A DNA stretch of 59,267 nt, taken from Meiothermus sp. GTDB lineage: Bacteria; Deinococcota; Deinococci; Deinococcales; Thermaceae. Shown one piece after another: positions 21,532 to 29,890 of this stretch (its first letter is position 1; every line of letters starts with the position of its first letter). The position numbers were made by a program, and so were the translations under genes. Under the pieces are notes generated by a model, which searched no databases, was not told where the DNA came from, and saw only the letters and a program-made list of their open reading frames with translations. Location of the stretch: contig BPIL01000008.1 of NCBI GenBank assembly GCA_026004095.1, forward strand, positions 1 to 59,267. Reading direction: 5' to 3'.

Positions 21532-22230
21532 ATGGGGGCAGTGGAACGCTATCGGCTTAGCGAAGGACTGGTGGTAGGGCGCAAGCCGCTCCCGGCTGGC
21601 GATGTGATTCTCTCGTTTGTGGGGCCGGAAGGTGCAGCCCAGGCCATCGCCCGCAAAGCCCTGCGGCCCACCGGGCGCAGCGGGCGGCTCTCGCTGTTTC
21701 ACCACCTCCGCTACCAGGTCTACCAGAAGCCCGGCAACGACCTCCCCACCCTCACCCAGGTGGAGCTGGTGGGGCGGCTCGAGGGGCTCGAGGCCCCCAC
21801 ACGCTTCCCCTATGCCAGCTACCTGGCCGAGCTGGCTTTTCGCATCGCATCCCCTGAGGTCGCCAGCAAAATCTGGCCTTTGCTCACCTCGGGGCTGAAG
21901 GGCATTGCCAAGCACCCCCACCCCCGCATCGCCCTTTTGTGGGCGGGCTGGCGAATCGTTAAGGCCGCGGGGCTGGCCCCCAACCTGGAAGGCCCGGGCC
22001 TGTATCTGCTGGATGGCGAACGGGTGGAGCAGGGCGGGGTGTATCTGGGGCTCGAGGGCCTGCAGGCCCTGGCCGCCATCCTGCGTCTGCCCGGCGGCGA
22101 GGCCATTGCAGTGCTGGAAGCAGGCGCACCGCTGGATCGCTTGCTGCAAGCCTTGCTGGCCCACGTGCGCTATGCCGTGGGGGAACTCGGCGCGGCCCAG
22201 CTCCTCGCAGGTTCTCATGCCAAAGGGTAA
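21532..22230 (+). CDS. recO: DNA repair protein RecO
   Basis: 232 residues. The N-terminal OB fold begins YRLSEGLVVGRKPLPAGDVILSFVG, a typical RecO start, followed by the helical domain with YASYLAELAFRI. RecO loads RecA on SSB-coated DNA with RecR. The zinc Cys residues of some RecO proteins are absent. The start is taken as ATG 21532; GTG 21541 is also possible. It is followed two nt later by the SpoIID-like gene, so the two are probably an operon. Confidence 0.8.
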   Translation: MGAVERYRLSEGLVVGRKPLPAGDVILSFVGPEGAAQAIARKALRPTGRSGRLSLFHHLRYQVYQKPGNDLPTLTQVELVGRLEGLEAPTRFPYASYLAELAFRIASPEVASKIWPLLTSGLKGIAKHPHPRIALLWAGWRIVKAAGLAPNLEGPGLYLLDGERVEQGGVYLGLEGLQALAAILRLPGGEAIAVLEAGAPLDRLLQALLAHVRYAVGELGAAQLLAGSHAKG

Positions 22231-22232
22231 GA

Positions 22233-23729
22233 ATGACGCGGATGAAGCTGGCTTTTTTGCTGGTACCTGCCCTGGGCGCCGCGTTGTTCTTCGGCGCCCT
22301 CAACCCAAGGCGAACCCTTCCGCCCCCCGCCCCCAGCGGCCAGGACATCCGCGTGCTGCTTTCTTATCAACCGGGGGCGGCGTCCTTCGAGGCGAAGTAC
22401 CTCTTCCCCTCCTTGCGCCTGGTTCCGCTGGGGGGTAGCGTGCAGGTCTCGAGCGGCCCCGACCGCGCAAACCTGCGGCCCGTGGTAACAGTTTTCGCCG
22501 ACAAACCCCTCACCTTCACCCCACAAAATAATCGTCTGGTGGCTACTTTCGAAGGGCTTACCTTTGCCCTGGAGGGCGTGGTTCAGCTCAAACCCGCCGA
22601 CCCCGCCCAGCCCGTGCTGTACCGCCTGCCCAACCGCATGTCCGAGTACCCCGGCGAACTCTGGCTCGAGCTGCGCAGCAACGGTTTGCTGGTGGTTAAT
22701 CGGGTGGACTATCAGGACTACCTCAAAGGGGTACTGCCCAGCGAGATGCCCCCGCACTTTCATCCTGAGGCCCTCAAGGCCCAGGCGGTAGCGGCCCGCA
22801 CCTATGCCCTCGTCCGGCAGCAGGCCAGCAGCTACTGGAAACAGTTTGGGGCCGATGTGGACGATTCCTCGAGCGAACAGGTCTACAACCAAACCCGCCG
22901 CCACCCCGCCACCGACGCCGCGGTAGAGGCCACCCGCAATCAGATCCTGACCTTTGCAGGCCGGCCCATCCAGAGCTTCTTCTTCTCCACCAGCCCCGGT
23001 GCGACCGCCAGCATCGAGGAGGTCTGGATGGATCGGCCCCCCGCACCCTACCTGAAGGGCCGGCCCCAGACCAACCCCATCCGGGTTTCGATCGAGAACG
23101 AGAGCGAAGCGCTGGCCTTTTTTCAGAACTGGAACCCCGAGGGCTTTTACGATGCCATCTCACCTTTCTGGCGCTGGAAGCTGCGCCTGAGCCGGGAGGA
23201 GCTCGAGGCCCTCCTGCGCCGCACCCTCCCGGAAAGGGCCCGGCGGGCCCCCCCGTTCGTGCAAACCCCCGAAGGCCCGCTTTCGCCGGAGGCCCCTGGC
23301 TTTGAGCTGGGAACCCTGCAAAAAATTGCCGTGCTGAAGCGAACCACCGGCGGCTATGTGACCGCGCTGGAAATCCAGACCTCCACCGGGCGCTATGTGG
23401 TGCAGCGGGAGTCGCATATCCGCAGCCTGCTGCGGCCCGACAAGGCTTTTACCGGAGGGGCCGACGTGCTGCTGGAGCTGTGGCAGGGCGGGCCGCGCCT
23501 CAACTTCCCCAGCCTGCCCAGTGCGGCCTTTGCCCTGCAAGAGGAACGCGACGAGCGTGGAAATCTTCTGGGCCTTACCTTCTGGGGTGGGGGCTTCGGG
23601 CATGGGGTGGGGATGAGCCAGTACGGCGCGCTGGGGCTGGCCCGGCGGGGGTACGGCTACCGGGAGATCCTCGAGCACTTCTACCCCGGTACCACCCTCA
23701 CCACGCTCAACACCGGGGATAAACGCTGA
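22233..23729 (+). CDS. SpoIID/LytB-domain protein
   Basis: 498 residues with an N-terminal membrane/signal segment (MKLAFLLVPALGAALFFGAL). The SpoIID domain is clear: NRVDYQDYLKGVLPSEMPPHFHPEALKAQAVAARTYAL (core YLKGVLPSEMP and KAQAVAARTYA), then FFFSTSPGATASIEEVW, and FWGGGFGHGVGMSQYGALGLA at the C terminus. SpoIID is a lytic transglycosylase acting on peptidoglycan; the catalytic Glu corresponds to the one in PSEMP. In non-sporulating bacteria these proteins act in wall turnover. Confidence 0.88.
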   Translation: MTRMKLAFLLVPALGAALFFGALNPRRTLPPPAPSGQDIRVLLSYQPGAASFEAKYLFPSLRLVPLGGSVQVSSGPDRANLRPVVTVFADKPLTFTPQNNRLVATFEGLTFALEGVVQLKPADPAQPVLYRLPNRMSEYPGELWLELRSNGLLVVNRVDYQDYLKGVLPSEMPPHFHPEALKAQAVAARTYALVRQQASSYWKQFGADVDDSSSEQVYNQTRRHPATDAAVEATRNQILTFAGRPIQSFFFSTSPGATASIEEVWMDRPPAPYLKGRPQTNPIRVSIENESEALAFFQNWNPEGFYDAISPFWRWKLRLSREELEALLRRTLPERARRAPPFVQTPEGPLSPEAPGFELGTLQKIAVLKRTTGGYVTALEIQTSTGRYVVQRESHIRSLLRPDKAFTGGADVLLELWQGGPRLNFPSLPSAAFALQEERDERGNLLGLTFWGGGFGHGVGMSQYGALGLARRGYGYREILEHFYPGTTLTTLNTGDKR

Positions 23730-23730
23730 A

Positions 23731-23755
23731 AACCCCGCGCGGCCAGCACGGGGTT
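23731..23755. terminator. hairpin between convergent genes
   Basis: AACCCCG and CGGGGTT form a seven-bp stem with an 11-nt loop between the SpoIID-like and DoxX-like genes. It is short, with no long T run, so it is a weak bidirectional terminator candidate. Confidence 0.45.
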
Positions 23756-23772
23756 CTGCACCAGCCCAGGGC

Positions 23773-24336
23773 CTACGAGGCCGGCTCTGCCTTCCTCCGG
23801 AAGATCACCCCCAGACGGGGCAGCACATAGTAGTCGAGGCCGATATAGCCCGCCGTGCGCCAGGCCAGCACCAGCCAGGTAGCCACGATGAACATCCAGG
23901 GGTTCGAGCTTACCGTGCCCGCCAGCAGGAAGGCCGCGTTCATAAAACCGGCGAAGAAGGCCGCCAGACCGGTAAAGAGGCCCAGGATGAGCGCCAGCCC
24001 CACCAGAATCTCGCCGAAGGTCACCAGGTAACTGAAGAGCACCTTGTTGGGCAGGGCCACGTTCTGGATGAACCAGGCGTACCAGCCGGTTACGTCGGGG
24101 TGGTCGCCGGTGGTCTTGGTCAGGGCCCGCTCGAGGAAGCCGCCCACCGCCACGCCGGCCTTGTCACCCACCCACGCCGGGTTATTCAGCTTGCCCCAGC
24201 CCGCCTCGAGCCACTGCCAGCCCAGGTACACCCTGAGCACCAGCCAGATAGGCGCAAGCCGCACATCCGCAAAGAGGAACCTGGTGATCCTGGGCTCGGG
24301 AACCTGTAGATTGGTGTTGGTTCTTACCGCTGCCAT
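23773..24336 (-). CDS. DoxX-family membrane protein
   Basis: 187 residues from ATG 24336, which has AGGAGGAGG just upstream (a GTG six nt earlier is less well placed). Four membrane segments; WLVLRVYLGWQWLEAGWGKL and TFGEILVGLALILGLFTGLA are the DoxX/DoxD-type motifs. In archaea DoxD is a subunit of thiosulfate:quinone oxidoreductase; bacterial homologues have unclear roles in respiration or redox stress. An ATTTCGAAAT palindrome lies at 24351-24360, just before its Shine-Dalgarno region. Confidence 0.8.
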   Translation of the reverse strand: MAAVRTNTNLQVPEPRITRFLFADVRLAPIWLVLRVYLGWQWLEAGWGKLNNPAWVGDKAGVAVGGFLERALTKTTGDHPDVTGWYAWFIQNVALPNKVLFSYLVTFGEILVGLALILGLFTGLAAFFAGFMNAAFLLAGTVSSNPWMFIVATWLVLAWRTAGYIGLDYYVLPRLGVIFRRKAEPAS

Positions 24337-24594
24337 ACCCACCTCCTCCTATTTCGAAATTCAAAGTACAACCAAAAGCAAAGCGGCAGTAGGTGAATCT
24401 GTACCCAAGCAAATGTCCCTACTGGGCTGCGCTCGAGGGCAGTATGATGACTTTTTTGAAGCCCAGCTAGCATTTACCCCCATTGCCTGAGCCTTTGTCG
24501 AAGTGAGCGTCACTACGTATGAACCAGCAAAAAAGCTGGGGATTGGCAGAGAGGTTACCAACAGCAAGACCACCAATCTGGTGGTGTATAGGGC

Positions 24595-24694
24595 TTCCCA
24601 GGCTGGAAAAGGCCGTGGCCCAGAGCAGCCGGACGTGGGAGGGGTGGGCCAGGGCGGGGTAGTGCCGTCTGAGGAAGGCACCGATTTTGCGCAT
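24595..24694 (-). pseudogene. MFS transporter N-terminal fragment
   Basis: About 33 codons (KIGAFLRRHYPALAHPSHVR...WATAFSSLG) nearly identical to the first 33 residues of the intact MFS gene at 26038-27282. The match ends abruptly after SSLGS, and the following sequence to 24480 does not resemble the rest of that gene. A dead copy of the gene start, in the same orientation as the source. Confidence 0.8.
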
Positions 24695-24756
24695 AGCTTC
24701 GCAGGGATGGTATTTTTTTCGAGAAAAACCCACTCAACCCCCCGCGGCCCGCCATC

Positions 24757-24912
24757 ACCCGCAAGTCGTCGCAGCCGGAGGGGATTTCTGTTCAGTCATA
24801 CTCAATCCGGCAGGCTCGCAAACCGCAAGCATCCTCCATACCTACGGCCTGCGTGGTAAACAGCTCGTAGTAGCGCCCCCGTTTCTGTATTCACAATCTG
24901 GCCGCCCTCGAG
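24757..24912 (-). repeat. degraded copy of an ABC exporter 3' end
   Basis: Matches 31719-31926, the end and downstream flank of the ABC exporter gene at 31804-33606, with two clean internal deletions. One removes the segment between two CGGCCTG copies, as expected from slippage. The other takes out about 23 bp within the coding end. The adjoining 24698-24780 also matches the upstream flank of the intact MFS gene (27350-27434), so the fragment joins sequences that are now 4 kb apart. Apart from these remnants, 24337-24941 holds no gene. Confidence 0.75.
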
Positions 24913-24941
24913 CCAGGTAACGCTGGTGCATAGAGCTATGC

Positions 24942-25352
24942 CTAAGCGATCTTGAGGTTGTTCTCTTCCAAAGCGCTGTGAGCAGCAATGGTCACAAAGT
25001 GAGCATCGCCAAAGTGCCACAGTTCGCAGCCGTGCGCCAAAGCCGCCCCAGCAATCAGCAAGTCCACCGTGGGTACCCGCTGGCCTGTTCGAGCCAGTTC
25101 GTAGGCCAACCTGCCCGCTACCAAGGCCTCCTCACTTCCTAGAGGCAGCCAGGTTAGCGCCTGCAGGTCGGTGGTAAGAAGCCCGTAGCCTTTCTCGTTT
25201 TTTGCGCCGGACAGAAGCTCCACGGCAATCGGCGTCACAACCGCGATTTCATGCATCTCCAGGGCTTGGCTCAGAGCTTGTTTGACCTGGGTGGCCCCCT
25301 TGGGGTGGTAAAACTCGATCCAGGCCGAGGTATCCACCAGAAGGCGGGCCAT
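24942..25352 (-). CDS. vapC: VapC-type PIN-domain toxin
   Basis: 136 residues. PIN-domain acidic residues are in place: LLVDTSAWIEF (first Asp), the Glu in AVELLSGAKN, VPTVDLLIAGAALAHG (third Asp) and FGDAHF. It is a ribonuclease toxin, usually cleaving tRNA or rRNA. Its ATG overlaps the antitoxin stop by one nt (TAATG), the standard vapBC arrangement. Confidence 0.88.
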   Translation of the reverse strand: MARLLVDTSAWIEFYHPKGATQVKQALSQALEMHEIAVVTPIAVELLSGAKNEKGYGLLTTDLQALTWLPLGSEEALVAGRLAYELARTGQRVPTVDLLIAGAALAHGCELWHFGDAHFVTIAAHSALEENNLKIA

Positions 25353-25558
25353 TAGCGCGACTCCCGCAATGCACGCAAGGTTTCCTGGGTAAGCTCGAGC
25401 TCCACCTTACCAGCGTGAGCCCGGATGGCCCGGCGGCGCTGCTGACGCACCAGCTCCTGCAAAGCCCGCTCGATGGCCTCGCGTTTGGTGCGCACGCCCA
25501 GCGTTCGGCGGGCTTCCTCCAGCAAGGCAGCATCAATCTCGATGGTCATGCGGGGCAT
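25352..25558 (-). CDS. vapB: VapB-type antitoxin
   Basis: 68 residues from ATG 25558. Starts MPRMTIEIDAALLEEARR, a ribbon-helix-helix DNA-binding fold, followed by GVRTKREAIERALQELVRQQ and a C-terminal tail that should wrap the toxin. The first gene of the pair, so it should bind its own promoter just upstream, together with the toxin. Confidence 0.85.
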   Translation of the reverse strand: MPRMTIEIDAALLEEARRTLGVRTKREAIERALQELVRQQRRRAIRAHAGKVELELTQETLRALRESR

Positions 25559-25614
25559 AGTGCCTCGAGTATACACGTAAACGCGTGCGTCCACAGTTGG
25601 GGTTTTGTACCGCA

Positions 25615-25668
25615 TTAGCGCAAAGCCCTCCGATACGTCAACGCCTCGGCCCGGTGGGCCTCTTGGAT
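25615..25668 (-). pseudogene. comM 3'-end fragment
   Basis: Eighteen codons reading [17 protein letters not shown] and stop match the last residues of the intact comM gene at 40627-42117 ([17 protein letters not shown]). Only the tail is present, fused to a broken acetyltransferase. The rest of this second comM copy is gone. Confidence 0.7.
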
Positions 25669-26041
25669 GGGTTGTGAAGCCCTCTGACGTGACAACCCAA
25701 ATGAATCACGCTGCGGAGCGCGGCTTGGTCTATGCCGAACCCTCGCAGGTTGGGCTCGCCTATGAGCAAGGCAATTTTCGCAGCCCGGTTTTTCCAGTCA
25801 ATGTGCTCTAGGAATACCAGGCCTGCATCACAATCCCGCTCCAAGGCTCTCAACACGTATAGCTTGCGGCCATCGCGTCCAAGCCACTTCTTGATCAAAT
25901 CCTGTACCTCACGGAGGGAATAGCCCAGGAATGGCTGGATGATGGCGTACTCCACCACTGCCGCTCGGCGTACCATTTCTGGATCGCAGTGGCATCGCTG
26001 AAATCAACAGGCCGTAGATACACACGCTCTGGCTTTGTCAT
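25669..26041 (-). pseudogene. GNAT acetyltransferase remnant
   Basis: Begins at ATG 26041 (MTKPERVYLRPVDFSDATAI), overlapping the stop of the MFS gene as ATGA. The frame changes near 25950; the other frame continues VEYAIIQPFLGYSLREVQD, then AGLVFLEHIDWKNRAAKIAL and IGEPNLRGFGIDQAALR, which is a GNAT acetyl-CoA-binding block. It ends abruptly at the comM fragment and lacks the last GNAT strands. Non-functional as written. Confidence 0.65.
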
Positions 26042-27282
26042 CCCGAAGGTTCCTCCTTTTTCTCTACCGAGCTGCCGCGAACCTTTGCAGCAATAAACAG
26101 CAGAACCCCCATACCGCCCACAAGGAGTGAAACGATTTGCAAGGTTCCGGCAGAGCCGAGCCAGCGCACCAGCGGATCAACCAGCGCCAGCACAGGCAGC
26201 ACCCCTAAGGCCAGGCTCACGTTCACCAGGCTGAACACCCGCCCCAGAAACTGTTTGGGCACCACCGCCTGCAACAGCGACTGGGTGGCAACACCCGAGA
26301 TGTCGAACAGGATACCGCTCAGAAAGAAAACCGCCAGAAGCATCGGAAACGTAGGAAAAGTCGCTCCCAGCAGCATGGGGACGGCCAGCAGGGTGTTGAG
26401 CAAGACCACCCAGGCAAGGCCAGGGATGCCCTTCTTGAGCGCTCCCAGGAAGGCCACCCCCAGCACGCCCCCCAAGGTGAGGCTGGTGTACAAGAGCCCC
26501 AGGCCCGCGGCCCCAATCCGGGCCACCTCCAGCGAGATGGGCACCATCACGATCTCCACCACCCGCCAGAACAAGGAGGTGAGCATGGAGAGCAGCAGGA
26601 TGATCAGCACCGTTCGGCTGCTCACCGCGAAGCCCACCCCCTCAGCCGCCTCGGCCCAGAGGGAGGTACCCCGGCGGCTTTGGGCCACCCCCAGGGTCGC
26701 CGGGAGGCCGCGCACGGCGTAGGCCACACCGGCAAAGGTGAGGGCATCGAAGAGGAAGAGCCAGAGGGGGCCTACCAAACCGTACAGCAGCCCCGCCAGG
26801 GCCGGGCCCAGCGAGGCCGTTACCTTGGTAAGCACCACCCGCAGGGCGTTGGCCGAGACCAGGGCTTCCTTGGGTACCAGGGAGGGCACCACGGCGGCCA
26901 TGGCGGGGCTCACCAGGCCCTCTACCGTCTGGATTAGGAAGACCAGCGGATAGACCAGCAGGGGCTCGTAGAGCACCAGCACCAGGCTGGCCGCGAGCAG
27001 GGCGCTCAGCAGGTAGCCCCCCACCAGAGTTCTTCGACGATCCCAGCGGTCGGCCAGCGCGCCGGTAAAAGGCTGCAAGAGGAGCCTCGAGGCCACCCGC
27101 ACCGCCCAGATACCCGCCAGCGAGGCTACCGAGCCGGTGGCGCTATAGACCGCCACGCTCAGGGCCAGCACCGTAAACTGGCTGCCCAGGCTGGAAAAGG
27201 CTGTGGCCCAGAGCAGCCGGACGTAGGAGGGGTGGGCCAGGGCGGGGTAGTGCTGTCTGAGGAAGGCACCAATTTTGCTCAT
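26038..27282 (-). CDS. MFS transporter (drug-efflux type)
   Basis: 414 residues from ATG 27282, with about 12 membrane helices. SVASLAGIWAVRVASRLLLQPF followed by GALADRWDRRRTLVGG is the loop 2-3 motif of MFS drug or macrolide exporters (D-R-x-G/RR type). The family pumps solutes out with protons. The open frame extends upstream, but only this ATG starts the conserved KIGAFLRQHYPALAHPSYVR. Its first 33 codons and 5' flank exist as a second, dead copy near 24.6-24.78 kb. Confidence 0.85.
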   Translation of the reverse strand: MSKIGAFLRQHYPALAHPSYVRLLWATAFSSLGSQFTVLALSVAVYSATGSVASLAGIWAVRVASRLLLQPFTGALADRWDRRRTLVGGYLLSALLAASLVLVLYEPLLVYPLVFLIQTVEGLVSPAMAAVVPSLVPKEALVSANALRVVLTKVTASLGPALAGLLYGLVGPLWLFLFDALTFAGVAYAVRGLPATLGVAQSRRGTSLWAEAAEGVGFAVSSRTVLIILLLSMLTSLFWRVVEIVMVPISLEVARIGAAGLGLLYTSLTLGGVLGVAFLGALKKGIPGLAWVVLLNTLLAVPMLLGATFPTFPMLLAVFFLSGILFDISGVATQSLLQAVVPKQFLGRVFSLVNVSLALGVLPVLALVDPLVRWLGSAGTLQIVSLLVGGMGVLLFIAAKVRGSSVEKKEEPSG

Positions 27283-27349
27283 ATGGCAGCCTTCGCTATT
27301 TTCAGTGCTGCCACCAGCGGCAAAAAATGAGCCCGGAGAGATTCTTCGT

Positions 27350-27434
27350 TTCGCAGGGATGGTATTTTTCTCTTTGAGAAAAACCCACTCAACCCCCCGC
27401 GGCCCGCCATCACCCGCAAGTCGTCGCAGCCGGA
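27350..27434. repeat. repeat upstream of the MFS gene (copy B)
   Basis: Shares about 80 bp with 24698-24780. The inner ACCCGCAAGTCGTCGCAGCC block also occurs at 31719 onward, so this short sequence marks three junctions in the scarred region. Confidence 0.7.
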
Positions 27435-28540
27435 TACATCGTATTACCCTCACAAACCTTCTTTCTTCCCCAGTGTAGACCTGGCCCACCACAGGCTAAA
27501 CCAACCCAACAGAACAAGATAAACCCCGAGAAAAGCAATCGCGGCGCGTGATCCGAATAGCTCTGCACCCACACCCGCAAGAACCAAATACGCAGGGTTC
27601 TTTGCAACGCCAGCGACTTTCCGAGGGTTGAGGGCCCGGCCAGTGTTTGCATGAGTGTACGTGCGTACAGCCCGAGCGCGATGGTGCCTCCACCCGCCAA
27701 AAACGAGCCCATCAGCAGGTACGGATACCCCACAGCGCCGGTTATCACCGTTCCGAGGCGCAGCACCAGCACCGATATCCCCACCGGATAGAGATGTCTT
27801 GGTGTAGAAAACCTGGCCAGCAGCAACGTTGCAGCCAGCACACCCCCCGCAAAGGCCGAGGTGGCCCAACCGGCCTCGCGGGCCCCCAAGCCAAGATCAT
27901 GCACTGCGGCCAGCACCAAAGCGCCAAGGGGGGCCATCGCCACGTTGGCCAGTGCGGGTATAGCGATAAGATACAGTCGCTTTTTATCGGCAAGTGTTTG
28001 GCGGACAGAAAGGCGCAAGCCCTGTACGAAACCGGTTGTTGGATAAAGACTCCGTACCGGAAGATTTATCTTCTTCGCCGCCGATTTTGCCAGCAGAGGC
28101 ACCCCGGAACCCCAGTAAACCCAGGGCGAGCAGCGCCGCCACTGCGCCAAAAGCAACCGTAAAGTTGCCCAGCACAAGCAAATGACCCGCCACTACGGGC
28201 GCTAGAATACCCGCCACGGCGTTGATGGTCTCGAGCCTCGAGCCCAGTCCTAGCAAACCCTGGCGATCAATGAACCGAGGAACTGCGCTAAAGAAAGCCG
28301 TCGAGTACAGAAACTCGGTGAAACCCACCAGTCCCACCAGCAGGCAAACCAACCCGATAGATTCGAGCTTTACAAAGCTGATAAGCGCAACAACCGCCAG
28401 TAAAAGCACCGTGAGGATACGAGCAGTCTGTAACAGGCGGAGCGGGTCAGACTTGTCTACCAGATGCCCCACCAGGGGGCCAGGAAGCGTATTGGCCAGG
28501 GTTATGGCCAGGAAGATGCCAATAGGTGCCAGGGGTGATA

Positions 28541-29672
28541 AGAAATCTTCAAGACTCTTTCCACTAAAATGGAGCCATGCAACTGGCCCAACATCAGCGC
28601 CGCCCCCGGTTGGAACTCCAACTGCGACACCATCCGGATAACCTCCACGCCCTCTACCGGGAGTCCCAAGACCACACCGAACGCGCCCGCTGGCACGCTC
28701 TCTGGCTGCTGGCCAGGGGTCAGAGCATCCCCGAGGTAGCCAGGAATCTGGGCTATACCGATCGCTGGGTGCGTCAGGTAATCCACCGCTACAATCAGGG
28801 CCTGCCCATGAAGAATCTGCGGCACGAGAACAAAGGCCGGGCCCCCCTCGTACCGCCCGAACTCCAGGAGGGCTTCCGCCAGGCCCTCCTCCAGCCCCAT
28901 CCCAGGGACGGGCTTTGGAGCATTCGCAACGCTGCGGAGTGGCTGGCTGAAAGGCTGGGACGTCCGGTGGATGGGCGGCGGGCCTGGTACTGGATGCGTC
29001 GCCTGGGCCTGGCCCCGCTGCGCCCCCGGCCGCGCCACCGGGAGGCGGATGCGAAGCGGCAGGAGGCTTTCAAAAAAAGCTCTTTCTGATGGTTTTCCTG
29101 TTCAGGTTGCTCTTTCCTGAACTGGAGTTGGAGGTGTGGGGCTTTGATGAGCACCGAATAGGGCTGAAGCCCATCCGCCGACGGGTATGGGCCTTGCGAG
29201 GGAGGACGCCGCTAGCGCAGGAGCGGCCCCGCTATCGCTGGCTGTATGTGTACGCCTTCATAAGACCGGGTACGGGGGAAAGCGAGTACTGGCTGCTGCC
29301 CTCGGTCTCGGTGGAGGGGTTCCAGTTGGTGTTGGAGGCCTTTGCCCGGCTACGGGGGGCGGGGGCGGGCAAGCTGGTACTGGTGGTGCTGGATCAGGCT
29401 GGCTGGCACACCTCGGGGCGGGTGGAGCCAGCCAAGGGCCTGGGGCTGTGTTATCTGCCACCCTACTCGCCCGAGTTGCAGCCGGTAGAACGAGTCTGGG
29501 GGCTCATTGACGCGGTCGTGGCCAATGGGCAGGTGCAGGATGAAGAGGAGCTGTGGGCCAAGGTGGAAGCCCGGTGCGCTTACCTACAAACCCAGCCCGC
29601 GCTTATCCAGAGCTACACCCTATTTCACTGGTGGCCGGGGGGATGTTAGGGGAATGAATCAAAAGGATTTCA
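28541..29672 (+). mobile_element. IS630-family insertion sequence
   Basis: 1132 bp. The ends are imperfect inverted repeats of about 35 bp: left AGAAATCTTCAAGACTC, right (reversed) TGAAATCCTTTTGATTC, with further matches through CTAA. TA flanks both ends (28539-28540 and 29673-29674), the target used by IS630/Tc1 elements. It carries a two-frame transposase and sits inside an MFS gene. Confidence 0.85.
28577..29649 (+). CDS. IS630-family transposase, two overlapping frames
   Basis: The first frame (28577-29089, 170 aa) holds helix-turn-helix DNA-binding segments (ARGQSIPEVARNLGYTDRWV). The second frame (ending 29649) carries the DDE catalytic domain: Asp in WGFDEHRIGL, Asp in VVLDQAGWH and Glu in LQPVERVWGLID. 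The frames join at a run of seven A at 29072-29078, where a -1 slip gives one protein of about 356 residues, a known way of expression in this family. Both parts look intact, so the element may still be active. Confidence 0.85.
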
Positions 29673-29890
29673 TATGACTTGGTGAACCCTAGAGCCCACC
29701 ACGGGGCCACGAACATGAACAACTGCAAGCCCACATAGGTGGTGGTTTGTGCAAGCAGAATGCCGGTGAGTTGGGCTCGAGCCATCCCATTGATCTCATC
29801 ATAAGGTTTCCGGCCTTGGTAGGCTTCCTGCCGGGTGGTCGGTAGTAAGCGACTTCATCGTGCCGCTCAGCTTGATTGCTCCAATTTTCC

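Larger units (their letters stand above)
27450..29785 (-). pseudogene. MFS transporter broken by IS insertion and frameshifts
   Basis: The start at ATG 29785 reads MARAQLTGILLAQTTTYVGL and WALGFTKS, then an IS630-family element interrupts it. Coding resumes at 28538 as SPLAPIGIFLAITLANTLPG, followed by GHLVDKSDPLRLL. Two more frame changes (near 28040 and 27610) are needed to reach AIAFLGVYLVLLGWFSLWWA and a stop at 27450. The loop motif GHLVDKSD and the helices are MFS-like. If the element is removed together with both flanking TA pairs the frame is continuous (KS-SPLAP). Confidence 0.75.

Noticed and set aside
24361..24594. Hydrophobic frames next to the MFS fragment as a small membrane protein
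   Set aside because: No start, changing frames and abrupt joins to copied fragments; more likely debris of a rearrangement.
29258..29461. Proline-rich minus-strand ORF inside the IS element
   Set aside because: Shadow of the transposase DDE frame; low-complexity composition.
28541..29672. Two separate transposase genes
   Set aside because: DNA-binding and catalytic parts are complementary and join at a seven-A slip site, as known for IS630-family elements.
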